A stretch of DNA of 64,000 nt from Winogradskyella marina (GTDB taxonomy: Bacteria; Bacteroidota; Bacteroidia; Flavobacteriales; Flavobacteriaceae): contig NZ_JADOET010000001.1 in the NCBI RefSeq assembly GCF_015645385.1, positions 62,001 through 126,000 of the forward strand. The letters run 5' to 3'. Shown here one piece after another: positions 41,209 through 49,204 of this stretch; within the stretch, counting starts at the first letter, position 1; each line of letters begins with the position of its first letter. A program made the translations under genes and the position numbers. The notes under the pieces were generated by a model. That model did not search any database. It saw only the letters and a program-made list of their open reading frames with translations, and was not told the DNA's origin.

Positions 41209-42978
41209 TTAAACCGCCTCAGCTTTCAGAAACTGGACTTCATATAGTTTTTTGTAATATCCCGATTCTTTTTCTAAAAGGGTTTTGTGTGTCCCAATTT
41301 CAACAATTTCACCAGCATCCATGACAATAATTTTATCGGCCTGTTGTATCGTTGCCAATCGGTGTGCAATTACAATTGAAGTTCTGCCTTTTGTTATTTT
41401 ATCGGTGGCATCTTGTATTAATTGTTCGGAATGTGAATCTACAGAAGAGGTCGCTTCATCTAAAATTAAAATACTAGGATTGGTTACATATGCTCTTAAA
41501 AACGAAATTAATTGACGCTGACCAGAAGATAACATGACACCACGTTCTTTCACATTGTATTGATAGCCATTTGGAAGACTTGAAATAAAATCATGAATTC
41601 CAATAGCCTTTGCCGCATTTACCACATCGTCTTCGGTAATATCCTCGCTATTTAGGGTAATATTATTAAGAATAGTATCTGCAAACAAAAATACATCTTG
41701 TAATACAACCGCAATCTGACTTCTAAGCGAACTAATCGTCATATCCTTAATATCAGTATCATCAATTTTAATGGTTCCTGAATTAATATCGTAAAAACGA
41801 TTTAATAAATTAATGATGGTCGATTTTCCAGCTCCAGTTGCACCAACTATGGCAACCGTCTCACCTGCTTCAACATTAAACGAAATTCCTTTTAATACTT
41901 CTTCATCTTTAATATAAGCGAATCGAACAGCTTCAAATGCTATTGTGCCTTTAAAGTGATTGGCTTCAATAGTACCAGAATCATCAATATTAGAGCTTGT
42001 ATCTAGCACTTTAAAAACACGATCTGCAGCAACCATTCCCATTTGAAGGGTATTAAACTTATTCGCTACTTGATTTAAAGGTCTAAATAACATAGGAATA
42101 AACATGGTGAAAGAAATTAACTCTCCTAAGGTGGTTCCTCCACTTCCTGAAATGGCATCAAAGCCACCAACCAAAATTACCATGGCCATGGTTAAAGAGG
42201 CTAAAAATTCAGCAATAGGAAAGAAAATAGAATTATACCAAACCGTTTTTAACCATCCTTTTTTATGACGTTCATTAATGGCTTTAAACTTTTTATACTC
42301 TACATCTTCTCGTGTAAATAATTGTAGAATTTTCATGCCTGTGACACGTTCTTGCACAAAGGAATTTAAGTTTGAAACTTCGGTACGTACATCTTCAAAA
42401 GCAATTTTCATATACTTCTGAAAAATTTTAGTAGCAAACAAAACTATTGGCATGGTCGTAAAAACAATAAGACTTAACTTTAAGTTTATAAAAGACATAA
42501 AACCAGCAACGACCAACATTTTTAACACATCACTAAAAATCATAAAGAGTCCTTGTCCAAATATATCGGCAATACGCTCCATATCTGTAACGGCTCTTGT
42601 GATTAAAACACCTACAGATGATTTATCAAAATAGGTCATTTTAAATTTAAGCATGTGCTTAAATAATTTAACTCTGATATCTCTAACCACAGATTGTCCT
42701 AACCAACTCGCATAATAAATAAAGAGCAATTGCGAAACGACTTCTAACACCAATAAGGCTAACATTATGAGCATATAAACCACAAACCCATTGTACTCCT
42801 TATTAGCTATTTTAACATCTATAGCCTCCTTTAATACATACGGTCTAAAAGCACCAAAAAGTGCCAAGCCAATTACGCATATTAATGACACTAAAAAAAC
42901 CGTTCGATACGGTTTTATGTACTGCAATAATCGTTTAAACAACGAAACATCAAATATTTTTTTACCTTTTTCTGCCAT
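41209..42978 (-). CDS. ABC exporter (MsbA/multidrug type), fused permease and ATPase
   Basis: The 589-residue half-transporter has six membrane helices (about 20-310) and a C-terminal ATPase with Walker A GATGAGKST, signature LSSGQRQL, Walker B ILILDEATSS and the H-loop VIAHRLAT. It should work as a homodimer exporting lipid, peptide or drug. The signature Ser in place of Gly in LSSGQ is common in this group. It follows truA by about 50 bp on the same strand. Confidence 0.94.
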   Translation of the reverse strand: MAEKGKKIFDVSLFKRLLQYIKPYRTVFLVSLICVIGLALFGAFRPYVLKEAIDVKIANKEYNGFVVYMLIMLALLVLEVVSQLLFIYYASWLGQSVVRDIRVKLFKHMLKFKMTYFDKSSVGVLITRAVTDMERIADIFGQGLFMIFSDVLKMLVVAGFMSFINLKLSLIVFTTMPIVLFATKIFQKYMKIAFEDVRTEVSNLNSFVQERVTGMKILQLFTREDVEYKKFKAINERHKKGWLKTVWYNSIFFPIAEFLASLTMAMVILVGGFDAISGSGGTTLGELISFTMFIPMLFRPLNQVANKFNTLQMGMVAADRVFKVLDTSSNIDDSGTIEANHFKGTIAFEAVRFAYIKDEEVLKGISFNVEAGETVAIVGATGAGKSTIINLLNRFYDINSGTIKIDDTDIKDMTISSLRSQIAVVLQDVFLFADTILNNITLNSEDITEDDVVNAAKAIGIHDFISSLPNGYQYNVKERGVMLSSGQRQLISFLRAYVTNPSILILDEATSSVDSHSEQLIQDATDKITKGRTSIVIAHRLATIQQADKIIVMDAGEIVEIGTHKTLLEKESGYYKKLYEVQFLKAEAV

Positions 42979-43029
42979 CTTATGCCGAACTATTTTCGGT
43001 ATCTACTTTCCGTAAAAACGGAAATCACT

Positions 43030-43776
43030 TTAATAATTTTTTATACTTTCAGGGTACACAATTTTCACTAAATACAAGCCGTGTGCTGGTACTGAAAATC
43101 CAGCTTCACTCCTACTCTTTGAAGCAATAACTGCGTGTAATTCTTCAGCTTTCATTTTTCCTAAACCAATATTCACCATAGTGCCAACAATCGCTCTAAC
43201 CATATTTCTTAGAAATCGGTCGGCTGTGATTGTAAAGACAAGTTGGTCATTAATTTTTGTCCAATGCGCTTCTTTTATTTCACAATTATACGTTTTTACG
43301 TCTGTATTTGTCTTAGAAAAGCATTGAAAATCTTTATACTGAAATAAGATCTTACAAGCTTCATTCATCGCATCTATATCTAAAGGCAATTGTATTTGAT
43401 ATGCAAAATCGTAGTTAAATACATTTTTAGACGTAGAAATTTTATAGTGATACGTTCTACTCGTTGCGTAAAACCTAGCATGTACTTCTGGTTTAACTTC
43501 AAATACAGCACTAACCGCAATATCTTTTGGTAAAAACGAATTGAGTTTAAAAACGATATCTATGGACTTAAAATCACCTTCATAATCAAAATGCGCAAAC
43601 ATTTGTGAGGCATGCACACCTGAATCTGTCCTACCTGCACCCATAACTGAGATATCGGTTTTCAAAATGGTAGACAATGCTTTTTCTAATACTTCTTGTA
43701 CCGAAATAGCGTTAGGTTGATTTTGCCAACCATGATAGGCTTTACCATTATATGAAAGTTCAATGAAAAATCGCAA
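43030..43776 (-). CDS. truA: tRNA pseudouridine synthase A
   Basis: TruA makes pseudouridine at positions 38-40 of tRNA anticodon arms. The 248-residue protein has the catalytic Asp in GAGRTDSGVHASQ and the conserved RFLRNMVRAIVG segment near the end. The start is TTG at 43776 (MRFFIELSYNGKAYHGWQ is the expected beginning), and no upstream ATG fits. It is divergent from yfcE. Confidence 0.95.
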   Translation of the reverse strand: MRFFIELSYNGKAYHGWQNQPNAISVQEVLEKALSTILKTDISVMGAGRTDSGVHASQMFAHFDYEGDFKSIDIVFKLNSFLPKDIAVSAVFEVKPEVHARFYATSRTYHYKISTSKNVFNYDFAYQIQLPLDIDAMNEACKILFQYKDFQCFSKTNTDVKTYNCEIKEAHWTKINDQLVFTITADRFLRNMVRAIVGTMVNIGLGKMKAEELHAVIASKSRSEAGFSVPAHGLYLVKIVYPESIKNY

Positions 43777-43813
43777 TAGAAATCTTACTTTTGTTAAAGT
43801 GCAAAGTTACTCT

Positions 43814-43833
43814 ATTCCTGTGAACGCAGGAAT
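43814..43833. repeat. Dispersed 20-bp palindrome, copy 2
   Basis: ATTCCTG and CAGGAAT flank the 6-nt loop TGAACG. The arms are identical to the copy at 36920-36939. It lies between divergent truA and yfcE. Confidence 0.55.
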
Positions 43834-43915
43834 CTCATTAACGTATTATTTAGAATCGAAAAAGCAATAGTAATACTTACTTGAAACGTAATTTCGAATT
43901 AAATCAAACATTTTC

Positions 43916-44410
43916 TTGAAAAAAATACTCCTTTTATCAGACACACATAGTTACATAGACGATGCCATTTTAAAACATGTTAAACAAGCAGATGAAGTGT
44001 GGCATGCAGGTGATATTGGTGATTTAAACGTTACTGATCGTATAAAAAAACTTAAACCCTTAAGAGCAGTGTATGGCAATATTGACGATACCAAAGTACG
44101 TGTAGAATTTCCGCTTCATAACAGATTTATGTGTGAAGACGTCAGTGTTTGGATTACACATATTGGTGGTTATCCTCCTAAATATAATAACAAGGTGCGA
44201 GACGCATTACTTAACAATCCGCCAGATATTTTTATTACTGGCCATTCTCATATATTAAAAGTAATGCCAGATAAAAAGCTAAATTTACTACACATGAATC
44301 CTGGCGCAGTAGGCAAACATGGCTTTCATAACGTAAGAACCATGTTACGGTTTAAGATTGATGGAAAACAAATAAAAGATTTAGAAGTTATAGAGTTTGA
44401 AAAGCGATAA
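43916..44410 (+). CDS. YfcE-type metallophosphoesterase
   Basis: The 164-residue phosphodiesterase has the full metal-binding set of the YfcE/MJ0936 family: LLSDTHSY, WHAGDIGD, YGNIDD, ITHIGGYPPKY and ITGHSHILK, ending MNPGAVGKHG. The start is TTG at 43916 because the protein then begins MKKILLLSDTHS. An exact TACTTTTG box on this strand lies far upstream (43786-43793) and would give a leader of about 120 nt across the dispersed palindrome. Confidence 0.93.
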   Translation: MKKILLLSDTHSYIDDAILKHVKQADEVWHAGDIGDLNVTDRIKKLKPLRAVYGNIDDTKVRVEFPLHNRFMCEDVSVWITHIGGYPPKYNNKVRDALLNNPPDIFITGHSHILKVMPDKKLNLLHMNPGAVGKHGFHNVRTMLRFKIDGKQIKDLEVIEFEKR

Positions 44411-44421
44411 ATAAAAATAAA

Positions 44422-44453
44422 AAAAACCCAAACGGCAGCGTTTGGGTTTTTCA
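44422..44453. terminator. Bidirectional terminator between yfcE and DUF4293
   Basis: A perfect 13-bp stem (44422-44434 with 44439-44451), 4-nt loop GCAG, A and T flanks, between convergent genes. Confidence 0.9.
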
Positions 44454-44478
44454 CACTAATACTACTAAGATTTTAGGT

Positions 44479-44889
44479 CTATCGTAATCGATCTACAGAT
44501 TTTACAAGTTCTTCATCCTTTTTAATAGCCTTGTTAGCCAAGACTAAACACACAATAGAAAAAATAGGAAGAAGAATCCCAATACCTTTCTCAGAAACGT
44601 TAATTTCTCCAGATAAGTTTAGCGATTGATATACAAAGATTCCTAGTAAAATAAAGTTTAATACTATATTGAGTCGTCCCAAAATAAACTGGGATTTTCT
44701 GTCTTTAAATCTAAAAATCGAAGCCAAAGATAATAAAGCCGATCCTAAAAATAAACCTAAATACAAATAATTATCTAGTGCGTAAATTTTTACATCGTCA
44801 TTGTTTGTCCACAAATGAAACACGAATATTAAGCCAGCTGAAATCACAGCTGCTAAAAACAAATATAAGGTCTGAATGCGTTGAATCAT
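44479..44889 (-). CDS. DUF4293 membrane protein
   Basis: The 136-residue protein has four membrane helices and the family ends MIQRIQTLYLFLAA and ANKAIKKDEELVKSVDRLR, both diagnostic of DUF4293. The family is confined to Bacteroidota and usually neighbours rho, as here (divergent, 45106). The function is unknown. Confidence 0.93.
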   Translation of the reverse strand: MIQRIQTLYLFLAAVISAGLIFVFHLWTNNDDVKIYALDNYLYLGLFLGSALLSLASIFRFKDRKSQFILGRLNIVLNFILLGIFVYQSLNLSGEINVSEKGIGILLPIFSIVCLVLANKAIKKDEELVKSVDRLR

Positions 44890-45105
44890 ATCTTTAACTC
44901 TAAAACGAATGCAAAATTAGTAGTTTATTTTTTAAAAAGATAGAAATTAATTTAAAATAAAATTGTATTATTGCAATAGAAAGAAGTAACATACTGAGTT
45001 GCATCGTTCTAATCTTCCAAATTAATCTCACTTTTTTTCTTTTTATTTCATTTAGAAAATATTGAATTAATAATATCAAAATTATAATACATATACAACA
45101 TACGA

Positions 45106-46803
45106 ATGTTTGAAATTTCACAGTTAAAAGCTAAAAAACTTCCAGAATTACAGGAAATAGCAAAACAACTAAAGGTACCAAAATACCGTACACAAAAAAA
45201 ATTAGACTTGGTTTATCAAATTTTAGATTACCAAGCTGCAAATCCTAGTGCAGTAAAGGCCAAAGTCGATACCGAAACTACTTCAGCACCAAAACAACCG
45301 GAGAATAAACCGACCAAAAAGCGTGCTCGAGTTCCACAAAAGCCAAAAGACACTAAGGACCAAAAGGACCAAAAATCCTTAGAGTTTACAGATAAAGAGG
45401 AAGGCACAAAAGCTAAACCACAAGCTAAAGACAAGCCTAAACCTCGCAAACCTCAAGAGCGTAAGCCACAAGAAAACAAACCTAAAGAGGATAAAACGAA
45501 TACTGATAAATCCAATAATAAATCTCAAGATCAAAAGAAGCCAAATCCTCGAAAGGACGACAAAAGACGTTCTCAGAATAAGGACAACAGGCCATCACGT
45601 TCTAAAGATAATAACTCACACAACAACAATTCTAAAAACAATGGCAACAAGGATAGCAGAAATCGCTATCGTGAGCCAGACTTTGAATTCGATGCGATTA
45701 TTGAAAGTGAGGGTGTTTTAGATATCATGCAAGATGGCTATGGTTTTTTACGATCTTCGGATTATAACTATTTGTCATCTCCAGATGATATTTATGTATC
45801 GCAATCTCAAATTAGATTATTTGGATTAAAAACAGGTGATACGGTTCTTGGGCATGTAAGACCACCAAAAGAAGGTGAAAAATACTTCCCATTAATTAGG
45901 GTCAGTAAAATTAACGGCCAAAACCCTAACGTTGTTAGAGATAGAGTTGCTTTTGAGCATTTAACTCCATTATTTCCACAAGAGAAATTTAATTTAGCAG
46001 AAAAACAAGCGACGATTTCTACACGTATTATGGATTTGTTCTCACCAATAGGTAAAGGACAACGTGGTATGATTGTATCGCAACCAAAAACAGGTAAAAC
46101 AATGCTTCTTAAGGATGTTGCAAATGCTATTGCAGCGAACCATCCTGAAGTTTATCAAATGATTTTATTAATTGATGAACGTCCTGAAGAAGTTACGGAT
46201 ATGCAACGTAACGTTCGTGGCGAAGTCATTGCGTCTACATTTGACAAAGAAGCGCATGAGCATGTTAGAATTGCTAATATCGTTTTAGAAAAAGCGAAAC
46301 GATTGGTAGAATGTGGCCATGATGTAGTGATTTTATTAGATTCTATTACACGTTTAGCAAGAGCCTATAATACGGTTCAACCAGCCTCTGGAAAGATTCT
46401 TTCTGGTGGTGTTGATGCCAATGCTCTACACAAACCAAAACGCTTTTTTGGTGCTGCTCGTAATATCGAAAATGGTGGTTCATTAACCATTATTGCAACA
46501 GCATTAACAGAGACTGGTTCTAAAATGGATGAAGTTATATTTGAAGAATTCAAAGGAACTGGTAACATGGAGCTTCAGTTAGATCGTAAGATTTCTAACC
46601 GTCGTATTTTCCCAGCTATTGATTTAACATCATCGAGCACAAGACGTGATGATATATTATTAGACGAGAATACTATTCAGAGAATGTGGGTAATGCGTAA
46701 GTATCTTGCAGATATGAATCCGGTTGAAGCGATGGAATTTATTAATGATCGCTTTAAACAAACCCGAAATAATGAAGAGTTCTTAATTTCTATGAATGGA
46801 TAG
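45106..46803 (+). CDS. rho: Transcription termination factor Rho with disordered insertion
   Basis: Rho is the hexameric RNA helicase that ends transcripts. This 565-residue form has the N-terminal helical hairpin (1-45), then about 140 residues (51-190) of almost pure Lys, Asp, Asn, Gln, Pro, Arg and Ser with no predicted fold. The RNA-binding domain follows ([19 protein letters not shown]) and then the ATPase core (Walker [23 protein letters not shown]-loop and R-loop region). The low-complexity insertion is typical of Bacteroidota Rho. A terminator follows. Confidence 0.97.
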   Translation: MFEISQLKAKKLPELQEIAKQLKVPKYRTQKKLDLVYQILDYQAANPSAVKAKVDTETTSAPKQPENKPTKKRARVPQKPKDTKDQKDQKSLEFTDKEEGTKAKPQAKDKPKPRKPQERKPQENKPKEDKTNTDKSNNKSQDQKKPNPRKDDKRRSQNKDNRPSRSKDNNSHNNNSKNNGNKDSRNRYREPDFEFDAIIESEGVLDIMQDGYGFLRSSDYNYLSSPDDIYVSQSQIRLFGLKTGDTVLGHVRPPKEGEKYFPLIRVSKINGQNPNVVRDRVAFEHLTPLFPQEKFNLAEKQATISTRIMDLFSPIGKGQRGMIVSQPKTGKTMLLKDVANAIAANHPEVYQMILLIDERPEEVTDMQRNVRGEVIASTFDKEAHEHVRIANIVLEKAKRLVECGHDVVILLDSITRLARAYNTVQPASGKILSGGVDANALHKPKRFFGAARNIENGGSLTIIATALTETGSKMDEVIFEEFKGTGNMELQLDRKISNRRIFPAIDLTSSSTRRDDILLDENTIQRMWVMRKYLADMNPVEAMEFINDRFKQTRNNEEFLISMNG

Positions 46804-46825
46804 ATTTTAAACTAAAAATAAATTA

Positions 46826-46859
46826 AAAAAACCTTGAATTGAACGTTCAAGGTTTTTTT
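46826..46859. terminator. Bidirectional terminator after rho
   Basis: A 13-bp perfect stem (46826-46838 with 46846-46858) and 7-nt loop, with T runs on both strands, between convergent rho and the SpoU-type gene. Confidence 0.88.
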
Positions 46860-46883
46860 GTGTTTTGTATCTAGTGATTACTA

Positions 46884-47342
46884 TTAAACTCTTGGTTTAG
46901 CGATACCTCTATCGTACATTACAATACTACCTGCAACGGACACATTAAGGCTTAATTGGGAATTAAACTTAACTAAAAAATGACTTTTCTCAATGGCTTG
47001 TTTAGACAAGCCATGATCTTCTGCTCCAAGCAAGTACACGCATCGTCTTGGATGCTTAAACGTTTCTAAAGCCTCAGCATCTTCGGTTAACTCTACACCA
47101 ACCAGTCTTGCTCCTTTTGGGATATTAGTAAAGAAATCTTCAAAAGTATCGTAATGAAAATAAGGCATTGACTTTACGGCATTGTGTGTATCACATGCTT
47201 GTTTAGCATAGCGATTACCAATAGTAAAAATAAAACTCGCTCCAAGGTTTTGAGCAGATCTCCAAAGGACACCTAGATTTTCAGGTGTTTTACCATTTTG
47301 GATTCCTATACCGAAAAATTCATTTGTAAAGTTATCGTTCAT
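46884..47342 (-). CDS. TrmH/SpoU family RNA methyltransferase
   Basis: This 152-residue SPOUT-fold SAM methyltransferase for 2'-O-ribose has IQNGKTPENLGVLWRSAQNLGA (motif 1), YLLGAEDHGLSKQAI (motif 2) and LNVSVAGSIVMYD (motif 3), forming the trefoil-knot cofactor site. It is short, without an N-terminal substrate domain, so the target RNA (tRNA or rRNA position) cannot be given. A TATTTTTG box ends only 4 bp before its ATG. Confidence 0.92.
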   Translation of the reverse strand: MNDNFTNEFFGIGIQNGKTPENLGVLWRSAQNLGASFIFTIGNRYAKQACDTHNAVKSMPYFHYDTFEDFFTNIPKGARLVGVELTEDAEALETFKHPRRCVYLLGAEDHGLSKQAIEKSHFLVKFNSQLSLNVSVAGSIVMYDRGIAKPRV

Positions 47343-47346
47343 AATT

Positions 47347-47354
47347 CAAAAATA
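47347..47354 (-). promoter_or_regulatory. -7 promoter box four bases before the SpoU-type start
   Basis: The minus strand reads TATTTTTG, exact to consensus, leaving 4 bp before the ATG at 47342. The implied mRNA would be leaderless, as for the Crp/Fnr gene at 26843. Confidence 0.42.
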
Positions 47355-47381
47355 TAAATTTGACGATATTTATTCCTATAA

Positions 47382-47472
47382 ATAAAAAAAGAACTCATTT
47401 AAATACTTAAATGCGTTCTTAATAAAAGTGGTTGTGAAAAATCTTAAATTATAATTTTTCACAACCACTTTT
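47382..47472 (-). terminator. Double terminator after the AraC-type regulator
   Basis: Reading on the minus strand, a perfect 19-bp stem (47424-47442 with 47454-47472) is met first. A second 14-bp stem with one mismatch (47389-47402 with 47407-47420) follows and ends in seven T. Together they strongly separate the regulator from the SpoU-type gene. Confidence 0.82.
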
Positions 47473-47482
47473 GGATATATAA

Positions 47483-48499
47483 TTATGCTGTTGCAGCTAA
47501 CTTAATGTTTTGTTTGTAATTTATTGGTGAACAATTGTATTGCTCTTTAAAAATTTTAGAGAAATAACTTCTACTAGAGAATCCTAATGAGTACACTATT
47601 TCTGAAATATTTAAATCTGTCGTTTTAATAAGTTCTTCAGATTTTTTCACTCTTACAAAACGTATATAACTATTTAAAGTTTTGCCATGCATAAGCTTAA
47701 AGCCTTCTTGTACTTTTGCCGGACTTAAAGCTATTTTTGCGGCCAACTCAATGACATTCAGATTAGTTTCTGGGAAATTATTAATATAATCTGACAATTC
47801 TTTTACTTGTTTTAACTCGTAAGCAGTTAGCGAACCTTTAGGCTGCTCTGCACGTTTCATATCTAAAGAATGTTGCTCTATTTCTAAAGCTAGTATAAGA
47901 TTAACTAAACCTTGAATTAACAATGTTCTCACAACTCCCTGTTGCTTTATTGCTTGTAACTGCTTAATACTATCTGCAATTTTTAAATTATAAGAGCCAA
48001 CAAAACTATAGTCATTGGAAGTATCTGTATTAAAAATTTCAGATACCATTTTATTAATACGATGTTTTGATGTACTTAATTTTGAAGTATTCACCGAAAT
48101 TAATGTAGAATTCACAAATACATCTTTATAAAAATAAATATGATTTTTTTCTGATACCATATTTGCAGCAATTCCTGTTTGAAAAGTTTCTACTGTTTTT
48201 TTCGTTTTGTCACTATTAAATGCATGAGCCAATTTACCTTCTGCACAATACAGAAAATTAACCACTGATTGTTGTGGACTTGCGAAAATAAATTCAACAT
48301 CTTCATTAAACTTTAGATCAAACTCAACAAAGGTCGTATTGCGCTCTAATTCTATACCTCTAATGATACCTTTTCCAAACGTGCTATCAATGTGTAGCTC
48401 ACCTTCATTTCGTTGTAAAGTAAATGTACCGCCTATCTTTCTTTTTAGCGTGGTAAACATTGACTGTAAATTATTTGCTTTAATTTCTATGGTTTTCAT
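47483..48499 (-). CDS. AraC family transcriptional regulator
   Basis: From the ATG at 48499 the protein has 338 residues; an ATG at 48523 would add eight. The C-terminal ~100 residues form the double helix-turn-helix of AraC/XylS regulators (ELAAKIALSPAKVQEGFKLMHGKTLNSYI, then DLNISEIVYSLGFSSRSYFSKIFKEQYNCSPINYK). The N-terminal 220 residues are a flavobacterial ligand or sensor domain I cannot name. A double terminator follows. The effector is unknown. Confidence 0.92.
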   Translation of the reverse strand: MKTIEIKANNLQSMFTTLKRKIGGTFTLQRNEGELHIDSTFGKGIIRGIELERNTTFVEFDLKFNEDVEFIFASPQQSVVNFLYCAEGKLAHAFNSDKTKKTVETFQTGIAANMVSEKNHIYFYKDVFVNSTLISVNTSKLSTSKHRINKMVSEIFNTDTSNDYSFVGSYNLKIADSIKQLQAIKQQGVVRTLLIQGLVNLILALEIEQHSLDMKRAEQPKGSLTAYELKQVKELSDYINNFPETNLNVIELAAKIALSPAKVQEGFKLMHGKTLNSYIRFVRVKKSEELIKTTDLNISEIVYSLGFSSRSYFSKIFKEQYNCSPINYKQNIKLAATA

Positions 48500-48561
48500 G
48501 AGTACTGATTTTTGGTTAGACATTGATTAGTTTGTAGTTTGTTGCGGTTGCATTAAATTCT

Positions 48562-48675
48562 TTATTTCTTACTATTTTTAGAATCCGCTAGTACAGCTCC
48601 GCCAAGAATTGGTTTCGGGAATATTCTTCCCACTTTAGCGAATTGCTTTTTGATGTGTGATTTTGTAATTTTCAT
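48562..48675 (-). CDS. Possible 37-residue basic peptide
   Basis: ATG at 48675 opens a 37-codon frame beginning MKITKSHIKKQFAKVGRIF and ending GAVLADSKNSKK. It is basic at both ends, with a PKPILGGAVLA middle, and has no signal peptide. It sits alone between two regulators. The composition is gene-like and the start codon is ATG, but at this length chance cannot be excluded. No family recognised. Confidence 0.4.
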   Translation of the reverse strand: MKITKSHIKKQFAKVGRIFPKPILGGAVLADSKNSKK

Positions 48676-48907
48676 TAAGAATTTTAGTTTTAGTTTTTGA
48701 TACTACAAAGTAAAGACACAAAGGCAGGTTATGTGTTATACAATTCTGAGGTTTTGTTACAACATTCAGTTTTATTGTTAAACAAAACATAATAAATCGA
48801 TTATTTGATTGATTAATGTCTTATAAGAGACCTGAAAATAAAGTGTTTACAATTTAAGAGCGGTAATTAAAATCAGTAATCACTAAAGCATTGAGAAGTT
48901 ATGAGCT

Positions 48908-49060
48908 CTAATTGTCGTTAAATTTCTTATTTAATAGCCATAAGACAACGGCAGCAATTAGCAATAGAAAGTGAATTGCCGATGTAAACATAAAAACAAA
49001 ATAACCAAGTGCCCAAAGAATTATTAATAACACCAATATAATGCTAAGAAAAGTTTTCAT
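48908..49060 (-). CDS. Small lmo0937-like membrane protein
   Basis: ATG at 49060 gives 50 residues with two hydrophobic helices (FLSIILVLLIILWALGYFV and IHFLLLIAAVVLWLL) and a basic tail NKKFNDN. Length and pattern resemble the lmo0937 family of tiny two-helix membrane proteins found widely in bacteria, function unknown. It follows the histidine kinase gene on the same strand with a 144-bp gap. Confidence 0.72.
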   Translation of the reverse strand: MKTFLSIILVLLIILWALGYFVFMFTSAIHFLLLIAAVVLWLLNKKFNDN

Positions 49061-49204
49061 AACGTGTATACATTTTAATTAAGGCTTTAACAAAACAGAG
49101 GACTTAATAAGAGAAGTAGCTGAATATAATACTGTTAAATTACTTAGAACAAATGTCAGTAATAGAAGGTGGTTTCTATTATACAATTTTAAAAATATAT
49201 TATA

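Noticed and set aside
44900-45121. 73-residue minus-strand hydrophobic frame upstream of rho
   Set aside because: It overlaps the rho start and lacks a start context; the hydrophobicity follows from AT-rich codons.
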